From NCBI GenBank assembly GCA_018389105.1, contig JACATO010001093.1:1-64000 (forward strand): 64,000 bases of DNA, written 5' to 3'. The translations under genes were made by a program, and so were the position numbers. The DNA is from Nautilus pompilius (lineage: Eukaryota; Mollusca; Cephalopoda; Nautilida; Nautilidae). Below are positions 34,133 through 49,100 of this stretch, one piece after another. The notes below the pieces were generated by a model. The model made no database searches. It saw only the letters and a list, made by a program, of their open reading frames with translations, and was not told the origin of the DNA. The stretch's first letter is position 1. Each line of letters starts with the position of its first letter.

Positions 34133-34155
34133 TCACATGATCCTCTGTCATGTGA
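34133..34155. promoter_or_regulatory. inverted pair of TCATGTGA (M-box/CLEAR-like) E-boxes before GALC
   Basis: TCACATGA at 34133-34140 and its inverse TCATGTGA at 34148-34155 lie 16-38 bp upstream of the GALC ATG. T-flanked CATGTG is the preferred site of MITF/TFE-family factors, and TFEB controls lysosomal genes through related sites. A CACGTG at 33943-33948 lies further upstream. Confidence 0.5.
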
Positions 34156-34170
34156 TGCTCGTGCTTGAAA

Positions 34171-37100
34171 ATGGCGTCTGTTCGTTCGCTGCGTGCTTTG
34201 TTTTTATTTCTAAGCTGGAGTCGCCTGGAAATTCTGTCTGCTGATGGTGGAGACGTTTATGAGATTACCGATGAGACTGGCTATGGGCGGAGATTTGATG
34301 GGGTAGGAGCCGTAAGCGGCGGAGGGGTGAGTGTCGGGGGTATGATCGCCTTGGCATCAGAGGGCTGGACGCTGCCTGTTTCCGCGAGTTACTCGTTCAT
34401 CAGAATAGAACATTTCCTGGGCGGAGCTCGGAGGTGCGACACGGCCAGTCTGCTTACCAGTGGTTTGGCTCACCTTTACCCCCCCCCCGCCTGGGGCCTA
34501 TAGTTCAGCTAACCTGACTGACCTAAGTCGGAAGAAAAGTCTGATGCCCTCATCACTAGAAAGTCTCTTCCCTTTCCTAAATGAACATTGCCTGAGAGCT
34601 TCAATATATGTGTGTGTGTGTGTGTGTATGAACATTGCCTGAGAGCTTCAATATGTGTGTGTGTGTGTATGAACATTGCCTGAGAGCTTCAATATGTGTG
34701 TGTGTGTGTATGAACATTGCCTGAGAGCTTCAATATGTGTGTGTGTGTGTATGAACATTGCCTGAGAGCTTCAATATGTGTGTGTGTGTGTATGAACATT
34801 GCCTGAGAGCTTCAATATGTGTGTGTTGTGTGTAGAACATTGCCTGAGAGCTTCAATATGTGTGTGTGTGGTATGAACATTGCCTGAGAGCTTCAATATG
34901 TGTGTGTGTGTATGAACATTGCCTGAGAGCTTCAATATGTGTGTGTGTGTTATGAACATTGCCTGAGAGAGCTTCATATGTGTGTGTGTGTGTATGAAAC
35001 ATTGCCTGAGAGCTTCAATATGTGTGTGTGTGGTGTATGAACATTGCCTGAGAGCTTCAATATGTGTGTGTGTGTGTATGAACATTGCCTGAGAGCTTCA
35101 ATGGTGTGTGTGTGTGTGTATGAACATTGCCTGAGAGCTTCAATATTGTGTGTGTGTGTGTATGAACATTGCCTGAGAGCTTCAATATGTGTGTGTGTGT
35201 GTATGAACATTGCCTGAGAGCTTCAAATTGTTGTTGGTGTGTGTATGAAACATTGCCTGAGAGCTTCAATATGTGTGTGTGTGTGTATGAACATTGCCTG
35301 AGAGCTTCAATATGTGTGTGTGTGTGTGTAGACACATTGCCTGAGAGCTTCAATATGTGTGTGTGTGTGTTGAACATTGCCTGAGAGCTTCAATATGTGT
35401 GTGTGTGTGTGTGTGAACATTGCCTGAGAGCTTCAATATGTGTGTGGTGTGTGTGTGAACATTGCCTGAGAGCTTCAATATATGTGTGTGTGTGTGTGTG
35501 AACATTGCCTGAGAGCTTCAATATGTGTGTGTGTGTGTGTATGAACATTGCCTGAGAGCTTCAATATATGTGTGTGTGTGTGAACATTGCCCGAGAGCTT
35601 CAATATATGTGTGTGTGTGTGAACATTGCCCGAGAGCTTCAATATATGTGTGTGTGTGTGAACATTGCCCGAGAGCTTCAATATATGTGTGTGTAGAACA
35701 TTGCCTGAGAGCTTTAATATTATGTGTGTGTGTATGAACATTGCCTGAGAGCTTCGATATATGTGTATGTGTGTGTGTATGAACATTGCCTGAGAGCTTC
35801 ATATTAATGTGTGTATGAACATTGCCTGAGAGCTTCAATCTGTGTGTGTTGTGTATGAACATTGCTTGAGAGCTTCAATATGTGTGTGTGTGTGTATGAA
35901 CATTGCTTGAGAGCTTCAATATGTGTGTGTGTGTGTATGAACATTACCTGAGAGCATCAATATGTGTGTGTGTGTGTATGAACATTACCTGAGAGCTTCA
36001 ATATGTGTGTGTGTGTGTATGAACATTACCTGAGAGCTTCAATATGTGTGTGTGTGTGTGTATGAACATTTGCCTGAGAGCTTCAATATGTGTGTGTTTG
36101 TGTATGAACATTGCCTGAGAGCTTCAATATGTGTGTGTGTGGTATGAACATTGCCTGAGAGCTTCAATATTGTGTGTGTGTGTATGAACATTGCCTGAGA
36201 GCTTCAATATGTGTGTGTGTGTGTATGAACATTGCTGAGAGCTTCAATATGTGTGTGTGTATGAACATTGCCTGAGAGCTTCAATATGTGTGTGTGTATG
36301 AACATTGCCTGAGAGCTTCAATATGTGTGTGTGTATGAACATTGCCTGAGAGCTTCAATATGTGTGTGTGTGTGTATGAACATTGCCTGAGAGCTTCAAT
36401 ATGTGTGTGTGTGTGTATGAACATTGCCTGAGAGCTTCAATATGTGTGTGTGTGTGTATGAACATTGCCTGAGAGCTTCAATATATGTATGTGTGTGTGT
36501 ATGAACATTGCCTGAGAGCTTCAATATATGTATGTGTGTGTGTATGAACATTGCCCGAGAGCTTCAATATATGTATGTGTGTATGAACATTGCCTGAGAG
36601 CTTCAATATATGTATGTGTGTATGAACATTGCCTGAGAGCTTCAATATATGTATGTGTGTATGAACATTGCCTGAGAGCTTCAATATATGTATGTGTGTA
36701 TGAACATTGCCCGAGAGCTTCAATATATGTATGTGTGTGTATGAACATTGCCTGAGAGCTTCAATATATGTATGTGTGTATGAAACATTGCCTGAGAGCT
36801 TCAATATATGTATGTGTGTTATGAACATTGCCTGAGAGCTTCAATATATGTATGTGTGTATGAACATTGCCTGAGAGCTTCAATATATGTATGTGTGTAT
36901 GAACATTGCCTGAGAGCTTCAATATATGTATGTGTGTATGAACATTGCCTGAGAGCTTCAATATATGTATGTGGTATGAACATTGCCTGAGAGCTTCAAT
37001 ATATGTATGTGTGTATGAACATTGCCTGAGAGCTTCAATATATGTATGTGTGTATGAACATTGCCTGAGAGCTTCAATATATGTATGTGTGTATGAACAT

Positions 37101-40100
37101 TGCCTGAGAGCTTCAATATATGTATGTGTGTATGAACATTGCCTGAGAGCTTCAATATATGTATGTGTGTATGAACATTGCCTGAGAGCTTCGATATATG
37201 TGTGTGTGTATGAACATTGCCTGAGAGCTTCGATATATGTGTGTGTGTATGAACATTGCCTGAGAGCTTCGATATATGTATGTGTGTATGAACATTGCCT
37301 GAGAGCTTCGATATATGTGTGTGTGTATGAACATTGCCTGAGAGCTTCAATATATGTATGTGTGTATGAACATTGCCTGAGAGCTTCGATATATGTATGT
37401 GTGTATGAACATTGCCTGAGAGCTTCGATATATGTATGTGTGTATGAACATTGCCTGAGAGCTTCAATATGTGTGTGTGTGTGTATGAACATTGCCTGAG
37501 AGCTTCAATATGTGGTGTGTGTGTATGAACATTGCCTGAGAGCTTCAATATGTGTGGTGTTGTGTATGAACATTGCCTGAGAGCTTCAATATGTGTGTGT
37601 GTGTGTGTATGAACATTGCCTGAGAGCTTCAATATGTGTGTGTGTGTGTATGAACATTGCCTGAGAGCTTCAATTATGTGTGTGTGTGTATGAAATTGCC
37701 TGAGAGCTTCAATATGTGTGTGTGTGTGTATGAACATTGCCTGAGAGCTTCAATATGTGTGTGTGTGTGTATGAACATTGCCTGAGAGCTTCAATATGTG
37801 TGTGTGTTGTGTGTGTATGAACATTGCCTGAGAGCTTCAATATATATAAGTGTGTGTGTGTGTGTGTGTGAACATTGCCTGAGAGCTTCAATAGTGTGGT
37901 GTGTGTGTGGTGTGTGAACATTGCCTGAGAGCTTCAATATGTGTGTGTGTGTGTGTGTGAAACATTGCCTGAGAGCTTCAATATGTGTGGTGTGTTGTAT
38001 GAACATTGCCTGAGAGCTTCAATATGTGTGTGTGTGTGTGTATGAACATTGCCTGAGAGCTTCAATATATGTGTGTGTGTATGAACATTGCCTGAGAGCT
38101 TCAATATATGTGTGTGTGTATGAACATTGCCTGAGAGCTTTAATATATGTGTGTGTGTATGAACATTGCCTGAGAGCTTCGATATATGTATGTGTGTATG
38201 AACATTGCCTGAGAGCTTCAATATGTGTGTGTGTGTGTATGAACATTGCTTGAGAGCTTCAATATGTGTGTGTGTGTGTATGAACATTGCTTGAGAGCTT
38301 CAATATGTGTGTTGTGGGTATGAACATTACCTGAGAGCATCAATATGTGTGTTGTGTGTGTATGAACATTACCTGAGAGCTTCAATATGTGTGTGTGTAG
38401 AACATTGCCTGAGAGCTTCAATATATGTATGTGTGTATGAACATTGCCTGAGAGCTTCAATATATGTATGTGTGTATGAACATTGCCTGAGAGCTTCAAT
38501 ATATGTATGTGTGTATGAACATTGCCTGAGAGCTTCAATATATGTATGTGTGTACATGTGTATATGAGATCTCTTCACCCTTATTTGTTTACTTATGTTT
38601 TTGTAGGCTACCTCTAAATTGCTGAGAAACTATCCCGAGAACCTACGAGGTCAGATTTTGGACTATCTTTTCAAGGTAAGCGAAGCCGGGGGTTCTTCTT
38701 TTTTTAGTCTTCGTCTTTGTTATATCTTGAGGTGGACTACAAGGAGGTAAGCAGCTATAATTGGCTTACACTTGTAGTCACGTGACCATTCAGAGAACTA
38801 ATTAAATTTTATATCTAAAATTAAGAATCTTTAAATCAGCTTTTAAAGATTGGAAAGATCATCTAAAAGCGAAATGAGAAGCTGTTATAATCCACTTGGT
38901 CGAAGGGAGGGATTCAATGTTAATTAGTCCCTGCTATACATTTATTGTTTTAAATATATTTGACTTGTATATTTGCACTAATTCTCATCTCATATCTCTC
39001 TCTACTCTTTAGATCATGAATTTAGAAGTCTTATGTTAATGGCCTTATTATTGTTGTTATTGATATTTGATCAGAATTAGTTTGTTAGCACTAATGGAAG
39101 ATCTTAAAGAGCAATACAGGTATTGGAATTCAAGACTAACACTGTCTAATAATATACCTCAAAGTACAGATGTAGCACATTTTTTAAAATAGAGAATAAA
39201 ATTTTTTAAAATATCAGTTTTTTTAATGGAAAAATAGATTCATGTGGCAAAAGATTTTATGGAATCAAATATTCAACCATTGAATTTCTAAGTATAGAAT
39301 TACAGCAGTTGGAGATAAAGCTGTAGCATCCATGAAGAGAAACTCTCTTGCTTAGTAATCTAAGAGTGTTTAATGATCACATGGACTGTTCAGCTGCAAA
39401 AGTGGCCACATCCTTTATGGATATTCAGAGGATTTTTGCAAACTTTATCAAAATTATTCATTGATTGGTTTTCTTTTTGTGACCATAGATGATGATAGTG
39501 TAAGTGGCTGAGAAGACACTCTTCCAATCAAGTTATGGAGCAGAATTGCAGCCTTGACTGCTGCTGTTTGAGACCATATCTCTTCCTCACTAGATTGATA
39601 TTTATTGAACTGAGATGCCTTCTCCATCTTTTATTTTTTGCACGCTAGTGAAATCCGTTTTCAGTTGTTTTCCCAGCTATCGGCATCAATGTTGCATTGC
39701 TTCAGGTTGCTAGGTGCTTTCCCTCAGTGTCCCCCTCCTCCCCTTACAGTAACTGTCTTGGCATTCTGGTATCATCCATCTTCTACACTACAATCCATCA
39801 TGCATATACACTATTTTACCTATGCAAAACAAGAAAATATAGATAGCGGCAGGAATTCAGACCAGTTTATGAAAAGTAAATATTTCTTTAAATTTTACTA
39901 ATTACTGTAGTGGAGTTCTCCAGTAGCCAAGGTGATGTTTTTATTGCAGCAGAGTATTAAAATAAAAAAATCCTGAAGGAATCAAGTGAGAAATAAGTAT
40001 TTTAGCTAACAGAATTTCTTTTTTTTTCCATTTTAAATATTTTAGATTGATTATTTACATTTTAACTTATTTTCTAGTGTCACAACATAACTTTGATTTT

Positions 40101-43100
40101 GAAAGGGATATGATTTAACTTTATATTTTTAAAAAAAAAAAAAGAGCTTATAATTAATTCTGTTTTCTTTAAGCCAAATTTTGCTGCATCCTTACACCTA
40201 TTAAAAGTTGAAATAGGAGGAGATGGACAGAGTACAGGTAAGCTTGACAAAGTCTTTTTTTAAAAAAAAAAAGAAAAAAAAAGCCAGTTCTCCAGAGAGA
40301 CGCATGCATCAGGCCATCTTAACTATGGTCTGAGTTAATTAGATGGTAATAAGAATTTAACTAGTGTAATTACAGAAATAAAACACAACAGGTGCCATAC
40401 GGTTCTTGTTGCACAAATAATGCCATTTTGAACAACCTGGCCAGCAGCTTTTTTCTGGAAGAGCTTAGTTTTTCCATGCATTATTCAATGAGAACTTTAG
40501 CGGGTTTCTTAAAATTTCTTCTTTTTTAAAAAAAAAAATACTTCAGGTTATCGCCCCTTGGTCGTTTTTCTAGCATAAACAACAACAAAAAGTGTTTCCT
40601 TTATAATGGGATCTCTCTTTAAGGATGTTGGTCTTATGTGACGTTCCCCTGATAAGCTTTTATTCAAAAGTTTAATTATTATAAAACTCAATAATTTCTT
40701 TTAAACTTGCAACACGTTTTAAAATATTTTTTAAAGACACTGGGTATTGGTTAGAAGTTTATAAAACTCTCTCCAGCACCTTATCTGCTTGTGATCTACC
40801 ATAGTAGATGCCAAGATTTCAGCTTTGTACTAATTTAATAATAAATATTTCTAACCCTCTTTATACCACCTTGGTGCATTTGCATTCTGGTACCATTCAA
40901 ATGTATATTCCTCAGTTCAGGTTGAGCCATAGTGGCTGTGACAAAGTACCTTTCTCATTAACATAACCTCTTGTAATGCCAAATCCATCCATCACTTTAA
41001 CCGCATGTGCTTTCCATTATAACTACATTTAACTAAACATACAGCCAGTTCAACACAAAATACTAGTTTGTTTTTTTTTTTAAATGCTGGGGTGAAGTAA
41101 GGTTAAAAAATTGCCATGGTACACGGAGGGTTTAGTATTAGGTTGTTACCAAAGTTTTGTCAATTTTTGTACTGCAAAAATGAGACTTCATATCGTTGCT
41201 GAATGTGTTTACAATCAGTACACTACTGTCTACAAGTTACAAGTGCATTTATACCATTTTGAAAAAATCTGGATTTCTGGCATCGATAAACTGTTGGAAG
41301 GCAGTTTCAGTTGCTGCTTGGTTTTGAAAGCTTCCTCCATATGGAATCCTGTCAAGGTGGAGAAAGGTCTGGTGAATAGGCTGGGTGAGGGAGAACTTGG
41401 TACCCCAATGTGTTCAGTTTCTGAAAGGTCACTTTTGCAACATGAGGATGAGCATTGTCATGGAGCAGGATTGGGCCTCTTCGATACACCAATGCTGGCT
41501 ATTGTTGGGAGAGTGTCTGATGAACAACGTTTAATTCACGACAGTACCTTTCAGCTGTGATGGCTTTTCCAGGTTTAGTTTCTGATGACAAGCAGAGAGC
41601 AGATCTCCAATCGACGATTTTGTTGTTGTTCATTCAACTTGAGGCACCCACTTGTCGATTGCTTCAAGATGTCAGGAAGTAGTTGCAGTGCTTACGTGTA
41701 ACTCTCCAGCAATTTCTTGCACTGTTTTTCTTGGATCGGTTTCGACTGAGGCTTTCAGATGGCTGTCATCTCATTCAGGACATCTGCTACATTCCTTATC
41801 TTCAAGGGTTGCATCTCCTGATCAAAACCTTGCAAACCATCGTTGTACTGTCCGCTCATTTGCTATGTCCTCGCCCCATCCTGCTTAATGTTACGAGTTG
41901 CCTCGTGCTTTGTGGCCTGGTTTGAACTTGTGAAGCAAAATGGCACGAAAAACTTTACTATCCATGCTTCATTCAGAACCATGAAACAAATATCCATTTA
42001 ATGATTCTTAAAAGGGTAGGTTTTTCATAATGTATGCTAAAGCACACAGTACAAAATGATATATATAACTTATCTACATACACCTTCACTAGCATGCAAA
42101 ACATGAACCCCAAATTAACATAATATAAAAAAACAACAAAACGTTTGTAACGACCTGATAGATAAGTTTATAAGTGACTCTATTTTGAAATAGTTTAAGT
42201 AGAAAGAGATCAAAGCCGAGTTTTGGTTTAAATGTTTTGAGTCAGAGATAAGTGTCCCTGCACCTTAAATTCCTAAGACCTAGTGTTGTGTCCATAATAA
42301 TCTGAAAAATTCTATTTTTACATTCACTTGGCTATAACGATTTCTTATTTTTCTCCAGTGTCTACATTTAATTCCACTTTTTACCTTGGGTTTCTGATTG
42401 GTTCAGTCTCTGAAATTTACTTTTCTAATTATACCAGTTTCCCTTCCCTTTTGTACAGATGTTAAAATGCTTTATAAAAATGGAAACTTCTTCTTTCAGT
42501 CAGTTCTTTTTCACCAAATGTGTTTAGGGATATAAAAAACACACCCCGAGGGCTGAAATTTTGGTATCTTTCTGTTTTCAGATGGTACAGAAGCATCTCA
42601 CATGCACAGCTCTTGGGATGAGAACTATTTTCGAGGATATGAGTGGTGGTTGATGAAGGAAGCTAAAGCTGTAAGCCCCCCCCACTTTTTTTTTAATAAA
42701 GGACTGATACCAAATTCCTCATTTTAGATTTGGACAAATCTGATTCATTTTCTACAGCAAAAATTATGTAAAACAATTTTTTTTTTTTTTTCTCAAAGAG
42801 AAATCCGAATATCCTTTTGTACGGTCTTCCTTGGACCTTTCCCGGTTGGATAGGAAACAGTACAGGAGACAGTCCTTACGTTTTTCCCGATCGCCTGGCA
42901 GGGTATCTGATAAAATGGATCCAGGGTGCAAAGATACATCACAACCTGACAATTAACTATCTTGGGGTAAATATGCACTCGTCTCCCCCCGCTCCATTCT
43001 GACTAATTTCCAAATTCACTTTTATGAAATCGTATTTCTGTGTCTTGCTATTAGATTTCCAAATGTTTGTTTGTTTTTCTTTCTTTTCTTCTAGATCTGG

Positions 43101-46100
43101 AATGAAAAATATTATGATATAAGTTTCATGAAAGTAAGACCTGTTTATATTCACTCTTTTTTTTAGAACTTAACAAAGGTGGGGAGAATGCCATGTTTGA
43201 AGACTAAAGGGAATTTTTAGATCAGTGTGTAATTACAGAGGTGGCTTATATTGTAACACACAATGTAAGTTATGTAAACAGTGCAATTTGATATTCATAG
43301 TGGGGGTTCTACTGAATGTTCTAATACAGTAATTTCTTGAGGACATGCAACCACGAAGTAGACTTCAGTAAATGAACTTCTGTTATATTGTTTGAATACC
43401 TGATAAATCTGATGTGATAACATTTTTTGGCTATCACTATTTTATTTTGTTTTTTTTTTTTAGAAAACACCCTGAATTCAAAACAGTGTAACCTGTAGAA
43501 GGTATGACACCTGTTTAGAGGGTTGGTGGGAGCTGGTAGATCCCATTAATTGTACACTAATTCACAAATGTAAAAGAACAAACTAAAGACCTAACTGTTA
43601 GCATTAAAAATGAAGAAGAAAAGCAGTTTACTGCGGCGGTGTTGGTCAGGGATCTTCGTGCTAATTTTTTTCCCTTGTTTTAGACACCTGAATGAGAGAA
43701 ATTAATTACATCTGCAGCAGAAAATAGTCAAATGCGATGAATTATCTGTCCTTAGCCATCTTCTTGCTTCAGCATTTACCATTAAACACAATGTGATTGC
43801 TTGTTCTTCTCACAGTATCTGCGCAAGGCCCTTGATGCATCTGGCCTAGAAGAGATCCAGGTTGTTGCTGGGGATTTGAATCCAGATACATGGAAGATTG
43901 CTCCTGACATTCTTCGTGATCCTGAGTTTGCTGCAGCAATTGATATAATTGGGTAAGAACCAAAAGAATCCTTGAGCAGCTGTGTGGATTTAAGTAAGCT
44001 CCTCGCTGTGTGTGACAGGGCCACCCTCTGTATGTACACTACAGAAGGTCGTAGCTAGCGGCACCTCATTCTGATGTCACTGTTCGACAACATGGCAGCA
44101 ACAAGATGAACTGCATTCACTGGCACTGTCATTGATGATCACATCAGAATGACAGAAACTGGTTCTAATGGCAGTGCAGTCAGTGATACTATTTTAAGAG
44201 GTTTCCCCAAAAGATTCTATGCCAGTTAGTGGAGTGGTGGTACACTAGCTGCCAGATGCAGTTTCTGCACCGGGCCATCTCTATGGCTTTCCTTCCACAT
44301 CCGCTAAGAGTTCCGGTAGGTTTCTTCCTGGTAAAAGCTGGTAGCGCTAAAGAGGCACTTCGGAGAAATCCATACTTTCTGACTGATTCTAAGGCTTTCC
44401 CCTGTGACCAGTCAGACGTCAACACTACATTACTTCTGTGCCAAATTATCTGTGCTAAGTTTCTACTTGAAATCCATATCGAGATTTTATCCTTAACTTT
44501 CTGACCCCCTTTTTGCGGTGGTGGGGTTCTTCTTTTTGATCCTTTGGTAGGAAAACGTTCTTAAAAAATAAAAAAAAAAATTTAAAATATTGAAGGAAAG
44601 CAACAAATGAAGCTGTTCCTATTCCTGAAAAAGACTGTTTTTTTTTTGTTTTTTTGTGTAGTGAAATAATTATCAGAGGATGGTTTGGTTCTATAAGTGG
44701 TTTGAGCTGATGGCCTGTTTGGTTTTTGGCCAGTGCCATGGTTAACTGTACCAGCAGGGCACTTCTTGTTTCTAAATGTTCCTTTATTATTGCTTTTTTC
44801 TTTCTCTTTAAAAAAGAACTGTAATCATCTGTATTGAGTTTAGTTTATATTTAACTCCGATAAAAAATGTAAATGTCCAAGACTCTCTTCAGTGGCTGAC
44901 AAAGCCACTGGTGCAGAATCTAAGATTTAAAAATGTAAAAAACTTGGAACACGTGCGGACTCCGTTTTAACCCTCTACACCACACAAGTCCTTGCCTTAC
45001 AACTGCTCAGCATAGAAGCCCCAACTAGATGCATGTTGGACTGGCCATATATTTGGTCAGCTTGGGGTTAGGGCGTTGTACAGATTTGCCGTTATAAAAG
45101 GGTCACGTTAATGAGAGTAAGGTCATAGCCCCTTTTGGCTGGAGGCGGTGGTTAGTACAGATTTGAAGGGTAGCGACGTGCAAGGGCACCCAGATGGTAT
45201 GCATAGGGTTAATTATGTGATTCCATTTTCTTAGCAACTTTTTTATTTTTTTTTTTTTGCATTTGTCTTCATCGACCCCAGTGGGCATTATTCAGCCACG
45301 TTCACGACAGATGAAGCCCTAAAGACTCAGAAGCCACTGTGGTCCTCGGAAGACTTCAGCGCCTTCAACAGCCTTCGCGGCGGTGGATGCTGGGCCAGGG
45401 TGAGTCTACTTTCATTGTTGCTGCTGTTTGAAGAATAGCCAAAACCACCGGAACAAGAGAGAGAAACTGCTCCCTAACAAACCTCATTGCTGTTCGGTTG
45501 TGGCAGTTATTGCCCTACCTTTTCTAAACGGCATGACTGTTCATTGTGTATAATTTACGATGTAGAAAACGAATGTTTAACACAATAAGGCCCAGTAGAC
45601 TCGCTCACTTCGGGATTGGTGTCCCTGCTGCACCCAGATTAGTTACTAAATGCCTTTCTGTTTTGAATAATGGCTATACCAAGTCCCTGATGCCCTTCTA
45701 TTTAAAGAGAGATCAATTTAAACTTATTGAATAAAGTAATCTTTATAAAATTTTCTAAATACCTGAAACTTAATGGTTATTTGAATATGATTAAAATTTA
45801 CCTTTTCATTAAGTTAATCCGAGAGAGGATCTCTCTCTCAATTTAACAAACACAATTCACATTCCACTGAAGTAATATATACATATTTAGCACAATATAA
45901 TCAAAATTCAAATTATTTTTGTCAAATATGAAAATAGTGGTAATTAAAATTGTCATTTTGAAAAAAGTTCACTTTTTCTTTTTTGACAGTTAGTTTATTC
46001 TGCCAGTCATTTACACATTTATGCAATAATTTGAGTTTTTCTTCCTCACTTCAATACACCATCCAAATAAGTCCTTTATGAATATATTTCTCAGTGTTCC

Positions 46101-49100
46101 TTAAGGTGGTGATGCCCGGCCCAGCCTGAACTCGTTTTGCCAAACGTTTGTTGCCTTTGAGGGCTGTTCAGAAATTGTTTGAACCACATATTCATCTATT
46201 ATAGAAAGGCCATGTTATGGACAGTTTCATGTCAGTAGTTTGAATAGGCAATCCAAGGCTGCTGAATTCTGGTCTGAGATAACACTTACACAAGCTCTGT
46301 TTCTGGGCTGAAAGATCGGAATCATTTTCATTATCTTTCTCACATCTGTTTATTTTGATCAGGATCTTGTCATGTGACCTGCCTCTTTCTGACACTTTTC
46401 CCTGACTCACCTTCACCTTTTCTCAACATGTAGTCCTTTCAATTTCAGTCTTATTTCAGATATTTCTTCAGAGCTAGAATCTTTTTTTTTTTTTTTTTTC
46501 AAATTGTGATTCCCTGGATTGTTTAATCATCAACTTGTTTTGATATTAATATTTTTTTCGCCTCTTGTGCTGATAAACAAGGTTTTGAACTTTCTTGGAC
46601 TCATCTCTGCCGTTTTTCTTTCTTTGTTTACTTTCATAACGGCCCCCGCTGTTCTAAATGACTCCAAACAAAAGGAGTCATTTTCCGGTCACTCAGTTAG
46701 AAATGGCTTTGCTTTTGATCAATGTATCTGAATGGTTGTCATCACCGATTTGATACTCGTATGGCCGATCGGCTGTTGACCTGACGTAGAGCTGGTGAGG
46801 GTGAGAATGGATTGGGCACAAATGGCAAACAGAGCTGCTGGCAGCAGCTTGTGGTAGTGAACGGGTTAATATTCATGAGATCTTTGTCAGACAACCTCGC
46901 AATGTAAAGAATGCCTTTTGGTTCCAACTAGTATTTCTTAGCTGAAAAGTGAAACTTAAAATAAATTGGTTTACTTCATGGGAACCAAAAAAGATTGTTA
47001 ATTATTTGAATAAATAGAAGGGGTCCCTAAATAGTTATAGCACATTTGAGGTCATCAAAGTAAATGAAATATTAGACATTTAAGGACATGGAAATGTTTA
47101 TGAATAGACTTATTTTATAACTAAAAACACCTTTTTTTTACTATAAAAAAAAAGCAAGCATACTTGTATCCTTAATTTGAAGAGAGAATTTGAACTTTAC
47201 AAACACGTTAGCTGATCCCATTGTAGTTGCTCAGGTTGAGTGGCCAGGTAGCATATCAGGCACATGGTTTGTGAGTCTGCTAGTTTTTCTATCTTTACTT
47301 CAGAAGAGCTCTGAAGCACCAAATCATAAACGAAAGTAAAACTTATTAAAAATGTTGAATCTTTTTTTATTCATTAGAAAGAGTTAAAAGGCTAGTTAAG
47401 TTTTAAAAATTCTTTCATGGAAATCGTGAAAAATAGATATTTTTCATGGAATAGATTTGTTTAATCTGAATAAATAAATTTCCTGTAGACTCATTTTGTA
47501 CTGTGCATGCAGTAAATGTTTAGAAAGTAATTTTCAGTATTTGGTGGTTAAAGCTGTAGACATTTAGACTGGAATCTGTCAGCTAGTCATTGGTGTCCAG
47601 GTTTTCCCCACAAAGTTTATTGGCATTCCTTTAATTACTGTTTTCAGATTGATTTTTTTTGGGGGGGGGTTGATTTGGCTCTTAGTTATTTATCAACATG
47701 CTGTGTGGTTCATATCTAGGCTCTGAAATCCAGGGACCCAAATTGCCACAGTCATTCATCTTCCACATGATGTTTGGCATGTTGCTTCGTTTTCCTGCAA
47801 TGACAGGATGATTATGCTTAAAGGTATCTTGATGAAATACAGGCCCAAGGGCATTCTGAAGCCTGGATATGTAACGGGCAGAATTTAGTTGTTCATAAAT
47901 GGTCTATTTTAGCTTCACCCTAAATGTCTACCTCCCACAGTAAACTCATTTTTCTAGGGGTGTGATGAGGAAAGCAGAGTAGAGATATTTTCCTATCTAA
48001 CTGAGGTAAAGGTTAGGTAATTGGTGGAACAGAGACCGTCAATTCATACATTGCACTGACTGTAGATTTTCTGCATAAAATAACCAGTGTGCATCAATCT
48101 ATTGCCACTTATTAGGTGCAAAATTCAGTGACAAAAATCCCTTCTAACTACTGAAGCATCAACCGGATGGTTTCTCAATGGATGCTATTGATATATGCAA
48201 ATAAAGGCTTTTGCCTTTTCTGGTGTATTGCATTGCGAATACTCTTGAATGTTGATGGTCCAATGTTTTCATAAACTACTTTCACCAAATCCTCTGGAAA
48301 CAAACAGGTCTGACAAGATGGTGAGGTGAGGTGGTTTCTCACCCAGTTTGTCCACAAAACCAACCAGGCATGAAAAGATTTCTAGGATGGTTAAAATTAT
48401 CATTGTAGCAAATCTCTGAAGTTAGGCAACAGTTTTGGCTTATGCAAAGTCCTCTGTGGAAACTAAAATGAGCAGAAACCAAACTAACTTTTAGTATCCT
48501 TACACTGTCACTATTAACAACTTATTGATAATTCTACCAATCAAAAGTCCTGCTTTGAAGGGAATGCTAACGGCTAACTTTGATTTTAATTACAAACATT
48601 TCTGAACCACTTATAGAACTCTAGATGTGAGATGGAGAGGAACCAAGATATTCAGGAGGGAAGAAATTATACCAAACTGAGACACATCTGCCCGGGGTGC
48701 TACCTCATCCTTAGCAGTCCATTAGTGTATTGACCATTGCTTCTAACCTATGTATTGAAAATTTTAATTTTCTTTTCTTTGGATACAATACTTTAAAGAA
48801 CAGGTTAATTTGAATACTTAAATACTTCATTAACAAAAAAAAAATGGATGCTGAATAAATTAATTTAGCTTGGAAATATTTATCTAATCTCCATGTGGAA
48901 TCCATGAAATGGGGGAAGCAGCATTCTAACTTCATCTTTGAGGCCACAAAAAAAAATCTTTTAGTTTATGGTGATTGTTACAGAATCTTCTCATCATACA
49001 CAACACAAACTTTTTTTTTGAGTTTGCACAGAGTGCATGTAGCAAGCCTCCACTCAAATGTAGATATGTTATGTCATTCATTTTCAACCTTGGAAATTGC

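Noticed and set aside
34581-38567. Many open frames such as [13 protein letters not shown] on both strands
   Set aside because: They are translations of the GALC intron 1 minisatellite and change frame with every GT-length change.
34581-38567. CRISPR-like look (constant 28-bp core with variable intervals)
   Set aside because: The intervals are only GT/AT tracts, not unique spacers, the host is a vertebrate, and the array lies in an intron.
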